Origin: Cristatella mucedo
Taxonomy: Eukaryota; Bryozoa; Phylactolaemata; Cristatellidae
DNA: 64,000 nucleotides
Assembly (NCBI GenBank): GCA_009760855.2
Contig: WPIO01000022.1
Coordinates: 5,186,001-5,250,000, forward strand
Reading direction: 5' to 3'
Shown here one piece after another: positions 24,289-35,487 of this stretch; the first letter of the stretch is position 1, and each line of letters opens with the position of its first letter. The notes beneath the pieces were generated by a model that was given only the letters and a program-made list of their open reading frames with translations, did not search any database and was not told where the DNA came from. Made by a program: the position numbers and the translations under genes.

Positions 24289-25783
24289 AGACCCGAGTAG
24301 AAGATGAAAGCTAAGTTGTGTGATCACTCAGCTCGTGCAGACCATTGTGATAAGCGACCAGCCAAGTAGCCAATAGGGTCAACAGTCAATCGTTCTGCAT
24401 GCCTTAGCATCATTGACAAAAATAGTGAGTCGGCTGAAGGTGCCGCAAAACCAAGCCTGACTTTGAATGGGGTTAGCCGTTCAACACCTAACTAGACCTG
24501 CTAGACCTCCGAGTCAGACCGACATGACTAAGGGATCCAAGTACTATCCTTGGGTCGACTGCTCCGTGTTGCTGCCAGAGCCAGAAACGATTCAGTCACT
24601 ATTCGCTCTGCTGCACTACCCACTACAGTGCTTTCCGTAGGCCAAAACTAGGATAAAACTAGACAGCAGATCACTGGAATCCCAATACCTATAACTAAGT
24701 GTTACGAGCAACTTTCGGCAGGTCTGCTTTCGTCTGTCCACACTTGCACACGTGGCACGCTGCCTGTACCTAAACCAATCGCAAGGGGCTGGGGCTGGGC
24801 TCGGTGACCTCGGCTCCATTCTGGTCGGCAGTGCTTGCCCAGTCAGAATCTGCTGAGATCAAGAGTAACAGGCAGAATGAATTGTGCCAAAGGAAATGGC
24901 AGAGCGGAGATAATTCGGCCAGACGTGGAACCCAACCATGAATGCGAATGAGCAGCTGCCGTCGAAGGAGGAGAGAAGCTGCAAGCTAAGCGATAGGCTA
25001 GCCTCACTGTGCAGCAGCAGCAGCTTCGGCAGCTGGTGCTGCGGCTTGATCGGCCGGCTCAAACAGGCATCAGCCCTCTGCCCCCCCCCCCCCCCGATGG
25101 TCAGCATGCTGCTGCTCTCGGGGACCTACTAGTGCTTGGTCCTACTACTCACTGTTCCATGACAGGCACTTACAGGGGGGGGGTGGGAAGTTGACCTAGA
25201 GCAAGTTGAGGTCGGTCAGTGCACGGTGAGTCATGACCATAAATCTCCCCTCACCCAGTTTCTGTTGCTTTTTTGCCCAGTCCTGCTTGGCCTGGCCTGG
25301 CCTGCTCGATCGGTCGGTCGGTCCTAGGGAGCCACTCGGCCCATTGCACAACAGACAGGCCATGTGCCAGCACAACAGGAGGGAGTTATGACCTTCGCAC
25401 CGACTGACACGGAGCCACCACTGTCAACTGGCCATGTGACTTGACAGGCCAGCTCCGGTCGGACAGGCTGTGCCTCGATGGACCGGCAGGCTCGGCTCAG
25501 TGGCACAAGCTGGCTGCTCTGACTGCTACTTCCATTGCTGCCCATGGCTAGGCCCGTGCCGGCTCTGCTGTTTACCTAGGACAAGCTCGAAACGAGCAGA
25601 CTTTGCTCTAGCAACAGCCACGATCATCGACGTCGTCGTCTGGCTTTGTGCATGGTGTCTTCGCAGCAGAAGGGACTTGTGAGGAGAGAGATGGAGAGTA
25701 AATACCCTGGGAAAGAGAGGGGACAAGAAGGACACTGAGCAAGATGTGGATAGAAGATAGACGAACAGAGAAGAGCAGAGAGA
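24286..25783. other. No gene seen
   Basis: Contains a C-run at 25080-25094 and G-runs near 25177. The open frames lack recognisable motifs. Confidence 0.5.
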
Positions 25784-26605
25784 GACAATAATAATTATAA
25801 TAATAATAATAATAATAATACACTTGATGAAGCGCCGTCAGCGAACTCAATCTCTTTCTAGGCACTTACAATTGCTGTAAAGGAAGCACGATCGAATGAT
25901 TATGGAAGCATGTTCAATAAACAAAGAGAATAACAGGGTTATGGGTGACATGCACAGGGTCAGCATGCAAGTGTGGTTAGTGGCAGCATGCAACAGTATC
26001 CGCACGCATAAGCACATAAAGGACGAATCACAAGGACCCACTAAATGCTGTCATAAATAGATGCATTTTTACTGTCTTTTTAAATGTAGACAAGTCAGAA
26101 GGTGTCGTGATGCAAGTCGGGAGTGAGTGAGCTCCAGGCTTTGGGAGCATACGAACTGAATGCACAGTCTCCAAAGGATTTGAGGTTTGTACGAGGTATA
26201 GTTGAACACTTAGATTCCGAAAGTGGGTAGGACGATGCTTGGCCTGGTGGAAGAGTGAATCTGATAGGTAGGCTGGAGCCAAAGAAGGAAGGAACCTGAA
26301 AGTGAGTGACAAAACCTTGAAGTCAATACCCTGCTTGACTGGGAGCCAGTGCAGGTAGGCGAGAAGTGGTGTGATGTGGCAACTGCGACGCTCACGACAG
26401 ACAAGTCTAGCTGCATAGTTTTGCACCAGCTGTAAGCGCCTGAGTGCACAGGCCGATAGGCCAGCAAGCAGTGAGTTACAGAAGTCAAGACGGGATGTCA
26501 CAAATGCATGGACCAATTTAGATGCAGCATCCCTGTTTGAACAAGTCCGAATTTTAGCAATGTTATTTAGCTGAAAGTAGGCAAGTAGTAGATAAGAGAA
26601 AAAGA
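25784..26605 (-). mobile_element. LINE-A, 5'-truncated copy, C-terminal ORF2 and 3' end
   Basis: On the minus strand the frame runs from about 26590 through FQLNNIAKIRTCSNRD, LVHAFVTSRLDFCNSLLAGL, RRLQLVQNYAARLVC and HITPLLAYLHWLPVKQGIDF. It then degrades through compensating frameshifts (around 26150-26230) and ends SLPTC..DLSTFKK. The 3' UTR and tail (GAGAGATTGAGTT type hairpin, then (TTA)n at 25785-25820) are intact. About 0.8 kb; no catalytic region. Confidence 0.85.
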
Positions 26606-27564
26606 GCAAGTAAGACATGCTCACGGAATGAGAGAGAGAGCAACCACTGAATGGAAGGTCTATGTGTGACGATCTTCATCTGTAGCTGACACAGTTCGGA
26701 AGGGAAGGTTAGATGGTGGGCTCACGGTTTAGGAGTCGTAGTGAATTCTACGGTTCGGTCCAGGACGGATTGATGATGGACCATCCCTGCTGCTGACACT
26801 GGGATGGGGAGTGTCGGGGGGGGGGGAGGAGGGAAGGGGGAGTCGTATTCTGACCACTGCATCCTCCACACCCATCAACCCATGGCGGTGGGCCTACCTC
26901 TCTGACCACCATCACTCTCGACTTGATTTTAGACAATGGCTTGCCCAGCCAGCCGTCCTCGATGTTCCATAAATCACATTGCTCCGGAGAAAATTAAAGA
27001 ACTGGCTTCAGTCGGCCTGGGCAGTGATGCTACCTCAAAGGGGGAATCGCTCAGCAGTGCCCTGCCTGCCTTGGCTACCGGCTAGTTGCCGGCTCCCAAT
27101 GCGTGCAGCAGCTCGACGGCACTAGGAGGATTCGGCTGCTGGCACGAGCACATGGCACCAGCAGCGTATCGCAGCTACATGCCACGCCACACCTTCTCGG
27201 AAAGAAGAGCAACCATCTTGGCGGCTACGTCAGCAGCAGCATGACGTCAATCAGTCTGTCTGCCGTTCGGCTGGAGGCGCTGCTGGGAGTTCCCTGCTGC
27301 TCGGGTGCTGCTGCTGACACAGTGCCTGCAGGCCGGCCAAGCGCTTGCCTGAAGCTGTAGCCACAGCTTTCGCTGCCAGCTGCCACTGGCTGCTGCTGCT
27401 GGCTGCTCGGCAGTCAGCTGCTGCCGGCCTAAGCAGCCAGCACCTGAATCGTCACTGCTGCCTGCTGCTGCTGCGGTTGCTCCAGCTGTGCACGGCCACT
27501 CCCAGCCCATGCACTGGGCTGCTGGCTCCCGTGGTCACTCGGACACTTGGCGCCATAGCAGCAG

Positions 27565-27571
<7 letters not shown>
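26606..27571. other. No gene seen
   Basis: A G-run at about 26817-26828 and CTG-rich sequence at 27290-27480. No recognised gene. Confidence 0.5.

Positions 27572-27657
<86 letters not shown>
27572..27657. repeat. (AG)n microsatellite, 86 bp
   Basis: Pure AG run. Together with the right half of 23611-23947, the only long tract with AG rather than CT on the plus strand. Confidence 0.99.
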
Positions 27658-27660
<3 letters not shown>

Positions 27661-28065
27661 GACACGTGAGAAGCCGATGAATCAGTCACTGCCAGTTGAT
27701 GGGTCGGGTTGCCTGCGGTCGTGCAGACGAAGCTCCGGCCACCGGTGCTTGGCTCGCCCAGAACAAGTAAGAGCCGACGGCAGTGAGGACCAGCTGCCGA
27801 GCCCCCTGGGCAGATGCTGGACAGCACACGTGGCATGGAGCAGTGGCATGAGCAGTCGGATGGGTGCCCACGTCGGCATCTGCTGCCAACGCCGTGGAAG
27901 GGGGGGGGAACAAGCCGAGAATGAATGCACAGGATCGGTGGCGTAACGCTAAGAAGGCATTCTGAAATGCCGAGAACTGCCGAGGTCGGTATCCGTGGAT
28001 ACGAAAGGAGCAATCTAGTAACCTGCAATGCCGAATTTGCATCATCGCTCTCCCGCTGGATATCC

Positions 28066-28225
28066 GCCTAGCTAGCGGTAAGGTGCTTTTGCTTCACGAC
28101 CCAGGGGTCGCGGGTTCCAGTCCTGTAGCAGGCGATTCTTTGTTGCCCACTGCAAGCTACGTTGTTGAAAGCCACTGCGGCTCTTCTGCAAGCTGCGTAA
28201 ATGATGCCGCTAAATCAAAGTTTTT
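28066..28225 (+). mobile_element. SINE-A copy, diverged
   Basis: AGCGGTAAGGTGCTTTTGC, then CACGACCCAGGGGTCG, box-B-like GGTTCCAGTCC, AGGCGATTCTTTGTTGCC, the body, and an end in CGCTAAATCAAAG. Confidence 0.65.
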
Positions 28226-28529
28226 CGTCACAACTTTGCTATCTGATCAGATCCTTCCCTTGCTGACAGGTCTACTTCCGGGTGACAGAGCTACGCCGAC
28301 AAAACAACTCAGAATGTAGCCCTACACACATTGTAGCTGTCACCAGTAGGTATTTCTGCTTGACGTGCTCTCAACAGAAAAATAGCTACTATAGTTCTTA
28401 TGCCGAAGCTACAGCTGCATTCTGGGTTCAGTCCGCTGCTGCTGCTGCTGCTTATATGCCTGCTCACATCAGTGACTATTCTCACTCACTCTGTCTGTCT
28501 CTCTTATCTTGTCTATCTAACTGTACCCC

Positions 28530-28681
28530 ATACATCTATCTCTATCTCTATCTCTATCTCTGTGTGTCTGTATGTGTGTGTGTCTGTGTGTGTGTGTGTC
28601 TGTTTGCGTGTGTGTCTGTCTCTGTGTGTGTGTGTGTCTGTCTGTGTGTGTGTGTGTCTGTCTGTCTGTGTTTGTGTGTGG

Positions 28682-28771
<90 letters not shown>
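28530..28771. repeat. (TATC)n then (GT)n compound microsatellite
   Basis: ATCTCTATCTC units lead into interrupted GT, with a pure (GT)n core at about 28684-28771. Confidence 0.97.
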
Positions 28772-28773
<2 letters not shown>

Positions 28774-28774
28774 C

Positions 28775-29486
28775 TTTCAGGCTTTCAAGCCTGATTGCTG
28801 ATGACGAGCGAATTACCAGCTAGCCGGGCTATCGGTGCTGGCATGATGCGATATTCACGACGCCCTCCTCCTCACGGCAGCAGCTGCACATGCTCCTGCC
28901 TGTTTCCAGCGACCAGCGCCCAATGAGAAGCAACTGCAGCAGCCAAGCTGGGCCTGAGTCTCTTGAGAACGGTCGGCAGGTGACACGGCACACACCTGTA
29001 TCACGGACTGTGTGGGATATCATAGTTAAGGCGTTGTCGAAGCAGAGCGACGGCCTTCCACCAACCTCAGGGGGCTGCTGCGAGCATGCCACCGCTGCCG
29101 AGCTAGCACAACTGCGACAGCACAGCAAAGCTCGAAAACACGACGAGCATGCAGGCTGAAACTTGCAGTTTCGTTTCAGTTGCTTCTCGTCGTCGGGCGC
29201 CTGTAGTTTAGAGCTGCCTCGGCAGCCGAGTAATCGCCTCACCAGCCGGGCCCGACAGAACCGGCTGCTTGACCTTGGCCGCGCGAGAGCGCTTGCAGCA
29301 ACGCTCTTGTCGGCACTTGCCACAGGGGTGGGTGGGTTTGCTCGGCCCTCCGCAGGGCTGTCACGTGTGGTAGCCACTGCCCAGCGTCAGCGTCGAAGCC
29401 ATCATCGTCACAAGTTTTTTTCTCGCCGAGAATCAGAATAATATTTTAATGTAATCAACATAACATAAATATGAGAGAATAGTGCA

Positions 29487-29490
<4 letters not shown>
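28775..29490. other. No gene seen between microsatellite and Jun island
   Basis: A 182-codon minus-strand frame (28829-29377) has no motif I recognise. The distal end could lie in a long Jun 3' UTR. Confidence 0.4.
29445..29471 (-). terminator. Candidate Jun polyadenylation and AU-rich region
   Basis: On the minus strand, TATTTAT (29465-29471) is followed by the variant poly(A) signal ATTAAA (29445-29450), about 780 nt after the Jun stop. No canonical AATAAA was found nearer on that strand. AU-rich elements in jun mRNAs are known, but this assignment is speculative. Confidence 0.2.

Positions 29491-29523
<33 letters not shown>
29491..29523. repeat. Short (CT)n run
   Basis: 33-bp pure CT tract, possibly within the Jun 3' UTR. 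Confidence 0.95.
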
Positions 29524-29527
<4 letters not shown>

Positions 29528-30127
29528 AAAAATGCCAGATCTGCGTCACACCGAGGCCGGTGACCCTACCCTACCGGGGGCGATTCGAAGCCAGGCACAG
29601 AGGGGGCGTGACTCCGCGGTGGGACCTCTCGGAAGCCGGCAAGAGAGCTGGCTCGTCGACACGAGCGCCTGCCCGGAAATAAAGTCTCGCGCCAGCTGAG
29701 GCTACGTACGGCTCGCACGGCGGCCGGCGCTCCAGCTTCGTCGGCGAAGTGCCGCCGACGCAGGGCCAGAACGGCTCGAGCGTATATTGCTCGGGGCCGC
29801 CGACGGGCAATTCGTCGACGGCTCGCTAAGCACCATAAAAATACGGTACAAAAAAAGGAATATTTACACGAGCGTACCGCAACGACGCAGCAGCTCGGTA
29901 GGGCGAGCCCAAGCCGGCGCCGAACGCCAGAGACGGTCGCCGCCGCCGCGAGCTGCTGCAGCTACTGCCACCGGCGCCGCAGCAGCTGCAGCCGTGCATC
30001 GACTACTATCACAGTTCATGCGCGGCGACGCCCGAGCGCTTGCCTGAGTGGTTGGCCTGAGCCGCCGCCGCGCTTGTCGCGTCAGGAGGGTTCGGCTGGT
30101 AGGAGCTTCGAGCTTGGCGAGGGCGGG

Positions 30128-30153
30128 ATGCGGATGTCGGCTGCTGCCGCTGC
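30128..30153 (-). repeat. Hairpin segment in the Jun 3' UTR (core of a 19-bp stem at 30129-30170)
   Basis: TGCGGATGTCGGCTGCTG (30129-30146) is the exact reverse complement of 30153-30170. An extra C-G pair closes a 4-nt loop. The element lies 59-100 nt after the stop codon of the minus-strand Jun gene, so it should be in its 3' UTR. Confidence 0.85.
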
Positions 30154-30170
30154 AGCAGCCGACATCCGCA
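30129..30170 (-). other. Full extent of the 19-bp Jun 3' UTR stem-loop
   Basis: Both arms and loop. A stem this long and perfect in an mRNA would be a substrate for double-stranded-RNA binding or processing enzymes; that is inference. Confidence 0.7.
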
Positions 30171-30228
30171 GGCAGGCCCCCCCTCCCGCGGGCGCTCTTA
30201 CCGCCCGCCCGAGCGCCCGCCAGGCTGG

Positions 30229-31293
30229 CTACAAGCGACGATTGTGCACGCCGACCGGGTGCACCTGGCAGCCGTTCTTGAGGTGGTCGGAGATTTGGCG
30301 CTGCAGCGCGTTCACCTGCTCGTTCAGGCTCGCCGCGGCGGCGACCAGCTCCGAGTTCTTGCCCTTCAGCTCGGCGACCTTCTCCTCGAGGCGCGCTATG
30401 CGCTCCAGCTTCCGCGTCCGACACTTGCGAGCGGCGATGCGGTTTCTCGCTCGCTTCCGCTCCAGCTTGATCTTCTCCTGCACCTCCATGTTGACGGGCG
30501 ACATTAGCGGCGAGTTGGGCACCGTCTGCGGCTCCTCCTTGACGCTCTGAGACGGACTGTAACCCGACGACTGTTCCGACGACATGGACGAGCTGGCCAC
30601 GGACATGCTGCGCCGCTGCTGCGCCGCCAGGTGGACGTGACCGCCGCCTCCGCTGCCGAGGTCCATGCCACCGCCGTATGGGTGACCGCCGACGCACGAC
30701 AGCAGCGGCGGCGGCGGCGCGTGCGACGCGGAAGTCATGACGGACAGCGACATGGGCTGCAGCGTCGAGTACGTGCTCGCCGCGTGGTGCTGTTGCTGGT
30801 GCTGCTGGTGGTGGTGGCCCAGCCCGACGGCGCCCGACAGCATGTCGGAGGCGGCGCCGGGCCCCGGGTGCCCGCCGCCGCCGCCTCCGCCGGCCATCGA
30901 CGACGGCGGCAGCGGCGGGTACTTCTCCTGGTGCAGCTCGGCGAGCGCCTCGACGAAGCCGCGCGCGTACGCCTCCTGCTCGTCAGTCGCCTGATACTTG
31001 GGGTAGATGAACTGGGTCGGCGTCGGCGTGGCGACCGCCGCCGCCGCCGCCGCAGCGGCCGCGTGGCTGGCGCAGTTAGCCTGCATCAGCATCTTCTCGA
31101 GGTCGGGCGAGGCGAGCTTGAGCAGATGCAAGTCGGGCGAGCCGAGCAGGTTCTGGAAGCGAGCCTGCTTGCCGTGCGCACCGCCACCGTGCGCACCGCC
31201 GCCGCCGAAGTCGAGCGTCATGTTCTTCTTCATCGAGTGCATGCCGCTCCGAGGTCCCTCGTCGTAGTACATGGTCGGCTCGGCGTACAGCAT
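30229..31293 (-). CDS. jun: Jun-family AP-1 bZIP transcription factor, single exon, 354 aa
   Basis: Nuclear DNA-binding protein that pairs with Jun or Fos partners through a leucine zipper and activates genes with TGA(G/C)TCA sites downstream of JNK signalling. The N-terminus has a delta/JNK-docking region (21-50, MKKNMTLDF...ARFQNLL). Ser52-Pro and Ser62-Pro in GSPD and [11 protein letters not shown] match the c-Jun Ser63/Ser73 JNK sites. ATPTPTQF (88-95) matches Thr91/Thr93, followed by [18 protein letters not shown]. The middle is Ala-, Gly- and His/Gln-rich. VKEEPQTVP (251-259) is nearly identical to the c-Jun SUMO-site region. [11 protein letters not shown] leads into the basic region (about 275-297; RNRIAARKC, redox Cys291) and leucines at 302, 309, 316, 323 and 330, exactly seven apart. 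GCQ near the C-terminus is also conserved. The frame is open 60 codons upstream but without an ATG. The ATG at 31293 is the first after the TATA box; Met8 (ACCATGT) has a better start context. Length is close to vertebrate c-Jun, and no intron is needed. Confidence 0.96.
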   Translation of the reverse strand: MLYAEPTMYYDEGPRSGMHSMKKNMTLDFGGGGAHGGGAHGKQARFQNLLGSPDLHLLKLASPDLEKMLMQANCASHAAAAAAAAAVATPTPTQFIYPKYQATDEQEAYARGFVEALAELHQEKYPPLPPSSMAGGGGGGGHPGPGAASDMLSGAVGLGHHHQQHQQQHHAASTYSTLQPMSLSVMTSASHAPPPPLLSCVGGHPYGGGMDLGSGGGGHVHLAAQQRRSMSVASSSMSSEQSSGYSPSQSVKEEPQTVPNSPLMSPVNMEVQEKIKLERKRARNRIAARKCRTRKLERIARLEEKVAELKGKNSELVAAAASLNEQVNALQRQISDHLKNGCQVHPVGVHNRRL

Positions 31294-31489
31294 CCGCTGA
31301 TCCGCCGTCGGTACTCCCGCCGCTGCCGCCGCGTGCCTGGCCGCCGCCCAAGCCGACGAGGACGCCGTGTTGCAGCAGTGATCGGGGGACGCGCGCGGGC
31401 GACAGGCGCCGCTCGCTAGCTCACTCGCTAACTCGCCCGCTCGCAGCGCAAGAGCCGAATCAACCGCTCTCACCTGTAGTCGCCGCCTG

Positions 31490-31507
31490 TTTATATAACG
31501 TGACTCA
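31490..31507 (-). promoter_or_regulatory. Jun core promoter: TATA box with adjacent AP-1 site
   Basis: On the minus strand TATATAAA occupies 31490-31497. The perfect AP-1 element TGACTCA lies at 31501-31507, three bases upstream of it. Transcription would start near 31460-31467, giving a 5' UTR of about 170 nt with no upstream ATG in any frame. Vertebrate JUN is known to be autoregulated through AP-1-like promoter sites. Confidence 0.7.
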
Positions 31508-31561
31508 GAGAACCGCCCGAGTCAAGCGAGGCAGCCGAGTCTGCCTATCGCATTAGAGCGG

Positions 31562-31568
31562 TGAGTCA
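31562..31568. promoter_or_regulatory. Second AP-1 site upstream of Jun
   Basis: A perfect TGAGTCA heptamer about 65 bp upstream of the TATA box. A TGACGCAC, resembling a CRE half-site, follows at 31572-31579. Confidence 0.6.
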
Positions 31569-32852
31569 TCGTGACGCACCAATCGATGTGCGGCGTACGC
31601 CAAAGGCGTATACCGCGGGACGGTGAGATACCGTATCATTGGTCGGGAGCTCGGTGCACGCCGCCGCCGCCGCCGCCGTCGACCCATCTCCGGAGGCCGG
31701 ATGCCGGAGCTCGCGTCCCCCCTCCCACACGCCCAGCCAACCCCCTGCTAGGCGCCGTCGCAAGCTCCCCTCGTCCGTGGAGCGCGCGTCTCGGCGCCTC
31801 GGCGGCGTTCGAAAGACGCGCCCGCGTGCCTGCGCGGGCCTCCTTCGCCCATCCAGCCGCGTTCGCCCGGCGCGGGGGTGGGTGGGGGAGGAGCCGAATT
31901 ACGGCGCTCGCAGACCGGCGCTCTCGCTACGGGCGGCGTGGCCATTCGCGTCCCACTACCCGAGTACGTTCTCTTTCTGACAGCCGGCTGACCGGGCGAG
32001 AGCGCCGACGACACGACGAGCTGCCGGACGCCTGCCTCCATCGTCTGCCTCGCTCGGCACCTGTCCTCCATCGTCTGCTGCTGAAAGCCGGCCGCCCGCC
32101 ATTGAAGCGCTCTCGGTTAGGCCGGCGCTCCGCCGCCCGCCGGAGCATCGGAGGAGGAGAGCGACGGCGGCGAAGGGCGTTTTCGTGGCTAAGCAACGAG
32201 CGCCGATCGGAAAAGGCGCCAGCAGCTGCGCACTGCAAGGCGCCTCGAGCTAGCGGCGCGTTACGCTCGTGAGAGCGAAACCTCTGCGGCGGGCTCGCGC
32301 AGAGGAGAGAGGGTGGAGGTCGGGTCGGCCCGGTAGACTGACTACCTTGCAGTCCTGCGCGCCTTCCGTCAAATCGCATCCGCGAACGCGCTCTACCCTC
32401 CCCCCCCCCCACTGCCGCCGCCGCCGAAAAAGCTTGCGGCACGAAAGGACTACTCGTGGCGGAATGTTGGCGGAGCAGTTGAAAAAGCAGTGCTCCAGCG
32501 CGCGAGCTTCGGCGCAATTCGGCGCCGTGCAATGCGTGCGCCGTCGTCTAGGGAGCGCCGAGCGAGCTCCGCCGCCATCGCCGCCTCCGCCGCAGGGCTG
32601 CGAGCGGCCGGCAGCGAATTTCCACCGCTGCTGCCGCCGCCGCAGTTTCTAGACACCGCAACGTCGGCGACGGCGGGCGGGCGACGCGGGCGCCGAGCGG
32701 CGGTGGCGACAGCGTGCGAGTGGCGAGACCCGAGCGGCTGACCAGAGCTGCGCCCGGTTCCGCGAAACAAAGAAAAACGCTACCCGCATGACCGCCGCCG
32801 CCGTCGCCGCGGCGGCGGCGGCGCAGCGGCGGGCGGCGTCCGCCGACCTGAG

Positions 32853-32887
32853 CGGGGCTCCCGCGGGCGGCGACCGCGGGAGCCCCG
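32853..32887. repeat. 14-bp perfect GC hairpin, 7-nt loop
   Basis: CGGGGCTCCCGCGG (32853-32866) and its exact reverse complement (32874-32887). Confidence 0.85.
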
Positions 32888-33760
32888 GTCGACGAGCTCG
32901 AGCGCCAGCCGAGTCGACGCGCCCATCCCTCGTTCGGCGATGGGCGTTTGCGCTCCTTACCTGCCCCCAGCCCCGCTCCCCCGGAGTGCACCGCCGCCGG
33001 TACAGTGCAACCAACCGACGCTGTCGCGTCTCTGCAGCAGCAGACAGCCGTCTCCTCGATTAAGCTAGGGAACTAGTCGAACGAACCCACCTCCAGCCTC
33101 CACCCCCCTCCCCGTTCGCGGTCCTTAGCAAGTCTTCAGCGAGCGACATCGCCGCCGCTCCGCAGCAGCCCAACAGGTTGGCTCCGGCCTTCGACTACTC
33201 AGACAGAGGAAAGGCGGGAGCCGGCGAGTCAGCAGGCCCTACGCCGGCCGCCGGCTGAGCGCCGCAGCAGATCCCATCCCACCCCTGCAGCCGCCGCCGC
33301 CGCTCGCAGTTTGGCGCAGCACGCGGCGGGGCCGCGCCGGATGTTCGATGCGCAGCACGTAGCCGCCCATTTGGCAGCGCGCCGGAGCCGCGCGCCGGCG
33401 AGCGCTTCCCGGCGGCCGCGCCGGCGCACGAGACCGCCGGCGTCGCCGAGCGGGCAGCAGCGCCGCCGGCCAGGCCCGGGAGCGCGCTCTCTCTCTCTCT
33501 ATCGCCGCGAGGTGGGTTTGCGGACAGCAGTCGGGCTTCGATCGACAATGCGGGGTGGGCTAGGAGAGATGACTGCGCACCTTTGCTATTGCCGCTGCGC
33601 CATTGCCGCGCCGCAGCCGACAAGTCACAACCGGATCCGCTCCCGCACACAGGCGCGGCGCGCCGGCCCGTCGTCGCTAGTCGCCGACTTTGCCGCTCCA
33701 TCGGCTCGGCTCGACGGCACCGGACGAAGAAAAGGCTCTTCTACCGCCATAGAAAAAGAT

Positions 33761-34558
<798 letters not shown>

Positions 34559-34626
34559 ACACTAAGGGATAGAGCAGTGAGATGGGCCCGCTGGAAGTAG
34601 TCGCAGCTTGCGAAAGCGTTCAGCAG

Positions 34627-34636
34627 GTGGCGGATT

Positions 34637-34672
<36 letters not shown>

Positions 34673-34818
34673 CATATATATATATATATATATATTGGCA
34701 TATATATATATATATATATATTGGCATATATATATATATATTATATATTGGCATATATATATATTATATATTGGCATATATATATATATTATATATTGGC
34801 ATATATATATTATATATT

Positions 34819-34854
<36 letters not shown>

Positions 34855-34864
34855 GCGGATTGGC
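34627..34864. repeat. AT minisatellite (TTGGC(AT)n units) bounded by 13-bp direct repeats
   Basis: Eight units start with TTGGC (34635, 34669, 34695, 34721, 34748, 34771, 34796, 34817) and continue in (AT)n of varying length. Later units contain an extra TTATATA step. The array is bounded by identical GTGGCGGATTGGC at 34627-34639 and 34852-34864. Confidence 0.95.
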
Positions 34865-35010
34865 CGCATAGCAAAGCAGCCTCTACTTGGGAGACGCTAA
34901 CCATTCGATCCCGTGCTTCCCTTTGCAGCTAATGTAAAGTGCCTAGAAAGTGATTGAGTTCTCTGAGGGTGCTATATCAAGTGTATTATTGTTGGTATTA
35001 TTATTATTCT
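34862..35010 (+). mobile_element. SINE-like element: tRNA-like head with LINE-A tail
   Basis: GGCCGCATAGCAAAGCAGCC is followed by CATTCGATCCC (box-B-like). An almost consensus LINE-A tail follows (GTAAAGTGCCTAGAAAGTGA, then TTCTCTGAGGGTGCTATATC), and then (ATT)n. The head differs from SINE-B, so this may be a third head type using the same tail. Confidence 0.6.
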
Positions 35011-35393
35011 TATGCAGTTCTCCGACGGGCCAAAGACTTGCTAACTTTCGATCGTCGGTGCAGTGCGGCTATAAAATGTAAGCATCCGGGGAAGGCGGCC
35101 ACAGCTAGGTGAAAACGAGAGACCCTGTGGAGCGGGAGATCGTCGAGTTCCAAACCCGGATGCATGTTTCGGATGCATCCGGCGAGGTCAAGCTGACTGC
35201 TCGCCTTGCCAGATGCAAGTCGCTGATTCCGATGTGCCTACCGCTCCCCCTTACAGCAAAGGCTGTAGGCAGCTTCCTTCAGGCAAGACGAAGAGCAGGG
35301 AGGGGCTAGCTAGAACGAGAAGGAGCCGCGATAGAGGGGCGGATAGTGTGTCGAAACAGCAAGCCAATCAGTGCCGAGAAAAGGAGCAGAGAG
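35011..35393. other. No gene seen
   Basis: Unrecognised unique-looking sequence between the SINE-like element and the Jun duplication. Confidence 0.5.
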
Positions 35394-35487
35394 GTGTGCA
35401 CATTTCCTCCCTGATATCTTTCAGCAGGAAGCTCGATTCGGTTGCTTCAACTGTCTCCGAAGGAGTGGTAAATCCTGCCCGTGCTCC
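35394..35487. repeat. 94-bp direct repeat, left copy
   Basis: Starts GTGTGCACATTTCCTCCCTG and ends CCTGCCCGTGCTCC. It is equal in length to the copy at 35999-36092, with 3 mismatches by eye (91/94). Confidence 0.95.

Larger units (their letters stand above)
29550..33760. other. GC/CpG-rich island around the Jun gene
   Basis: By eye this 4-kb block is far richer in G+C and CpG than the flanks and is full of CGCCGCCG runs. It contains the Jun coding region and its upstream 2.3 kb. The many long open frames here, on both strands, follow from few AT-rich stops. I recognise no second gene. A divergent promoter on the plus strand is possible but unsupported. Confidence 0.7.

Noticed and set aside
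29677-29682. AATAAA as a plus-strand polyadenylation or solo-LTR signal
   Set aside because: No second LTR copy, target duplication or coding transcript on that strand is visible.
30631-31419. 262-codon plus-strand frame antisense to Jun
   Set aside because: Arg/Ala-rich shadow of the GC-rich Jun coding strand. The minus-strand reading has clear Jun domains.
31294-31473. N-terminal extension of Jun to 31473
   Set aside because: The frame is open but begins with GTG and has no ATG before 31293. It overlaps the predicted leader just after the TATA box.
31571-32272. 233-codon plus-strand frame upstream of Jun
   Set aside because: Arg-rich in a CpG island, with equally long frames on the other strand; no motif.
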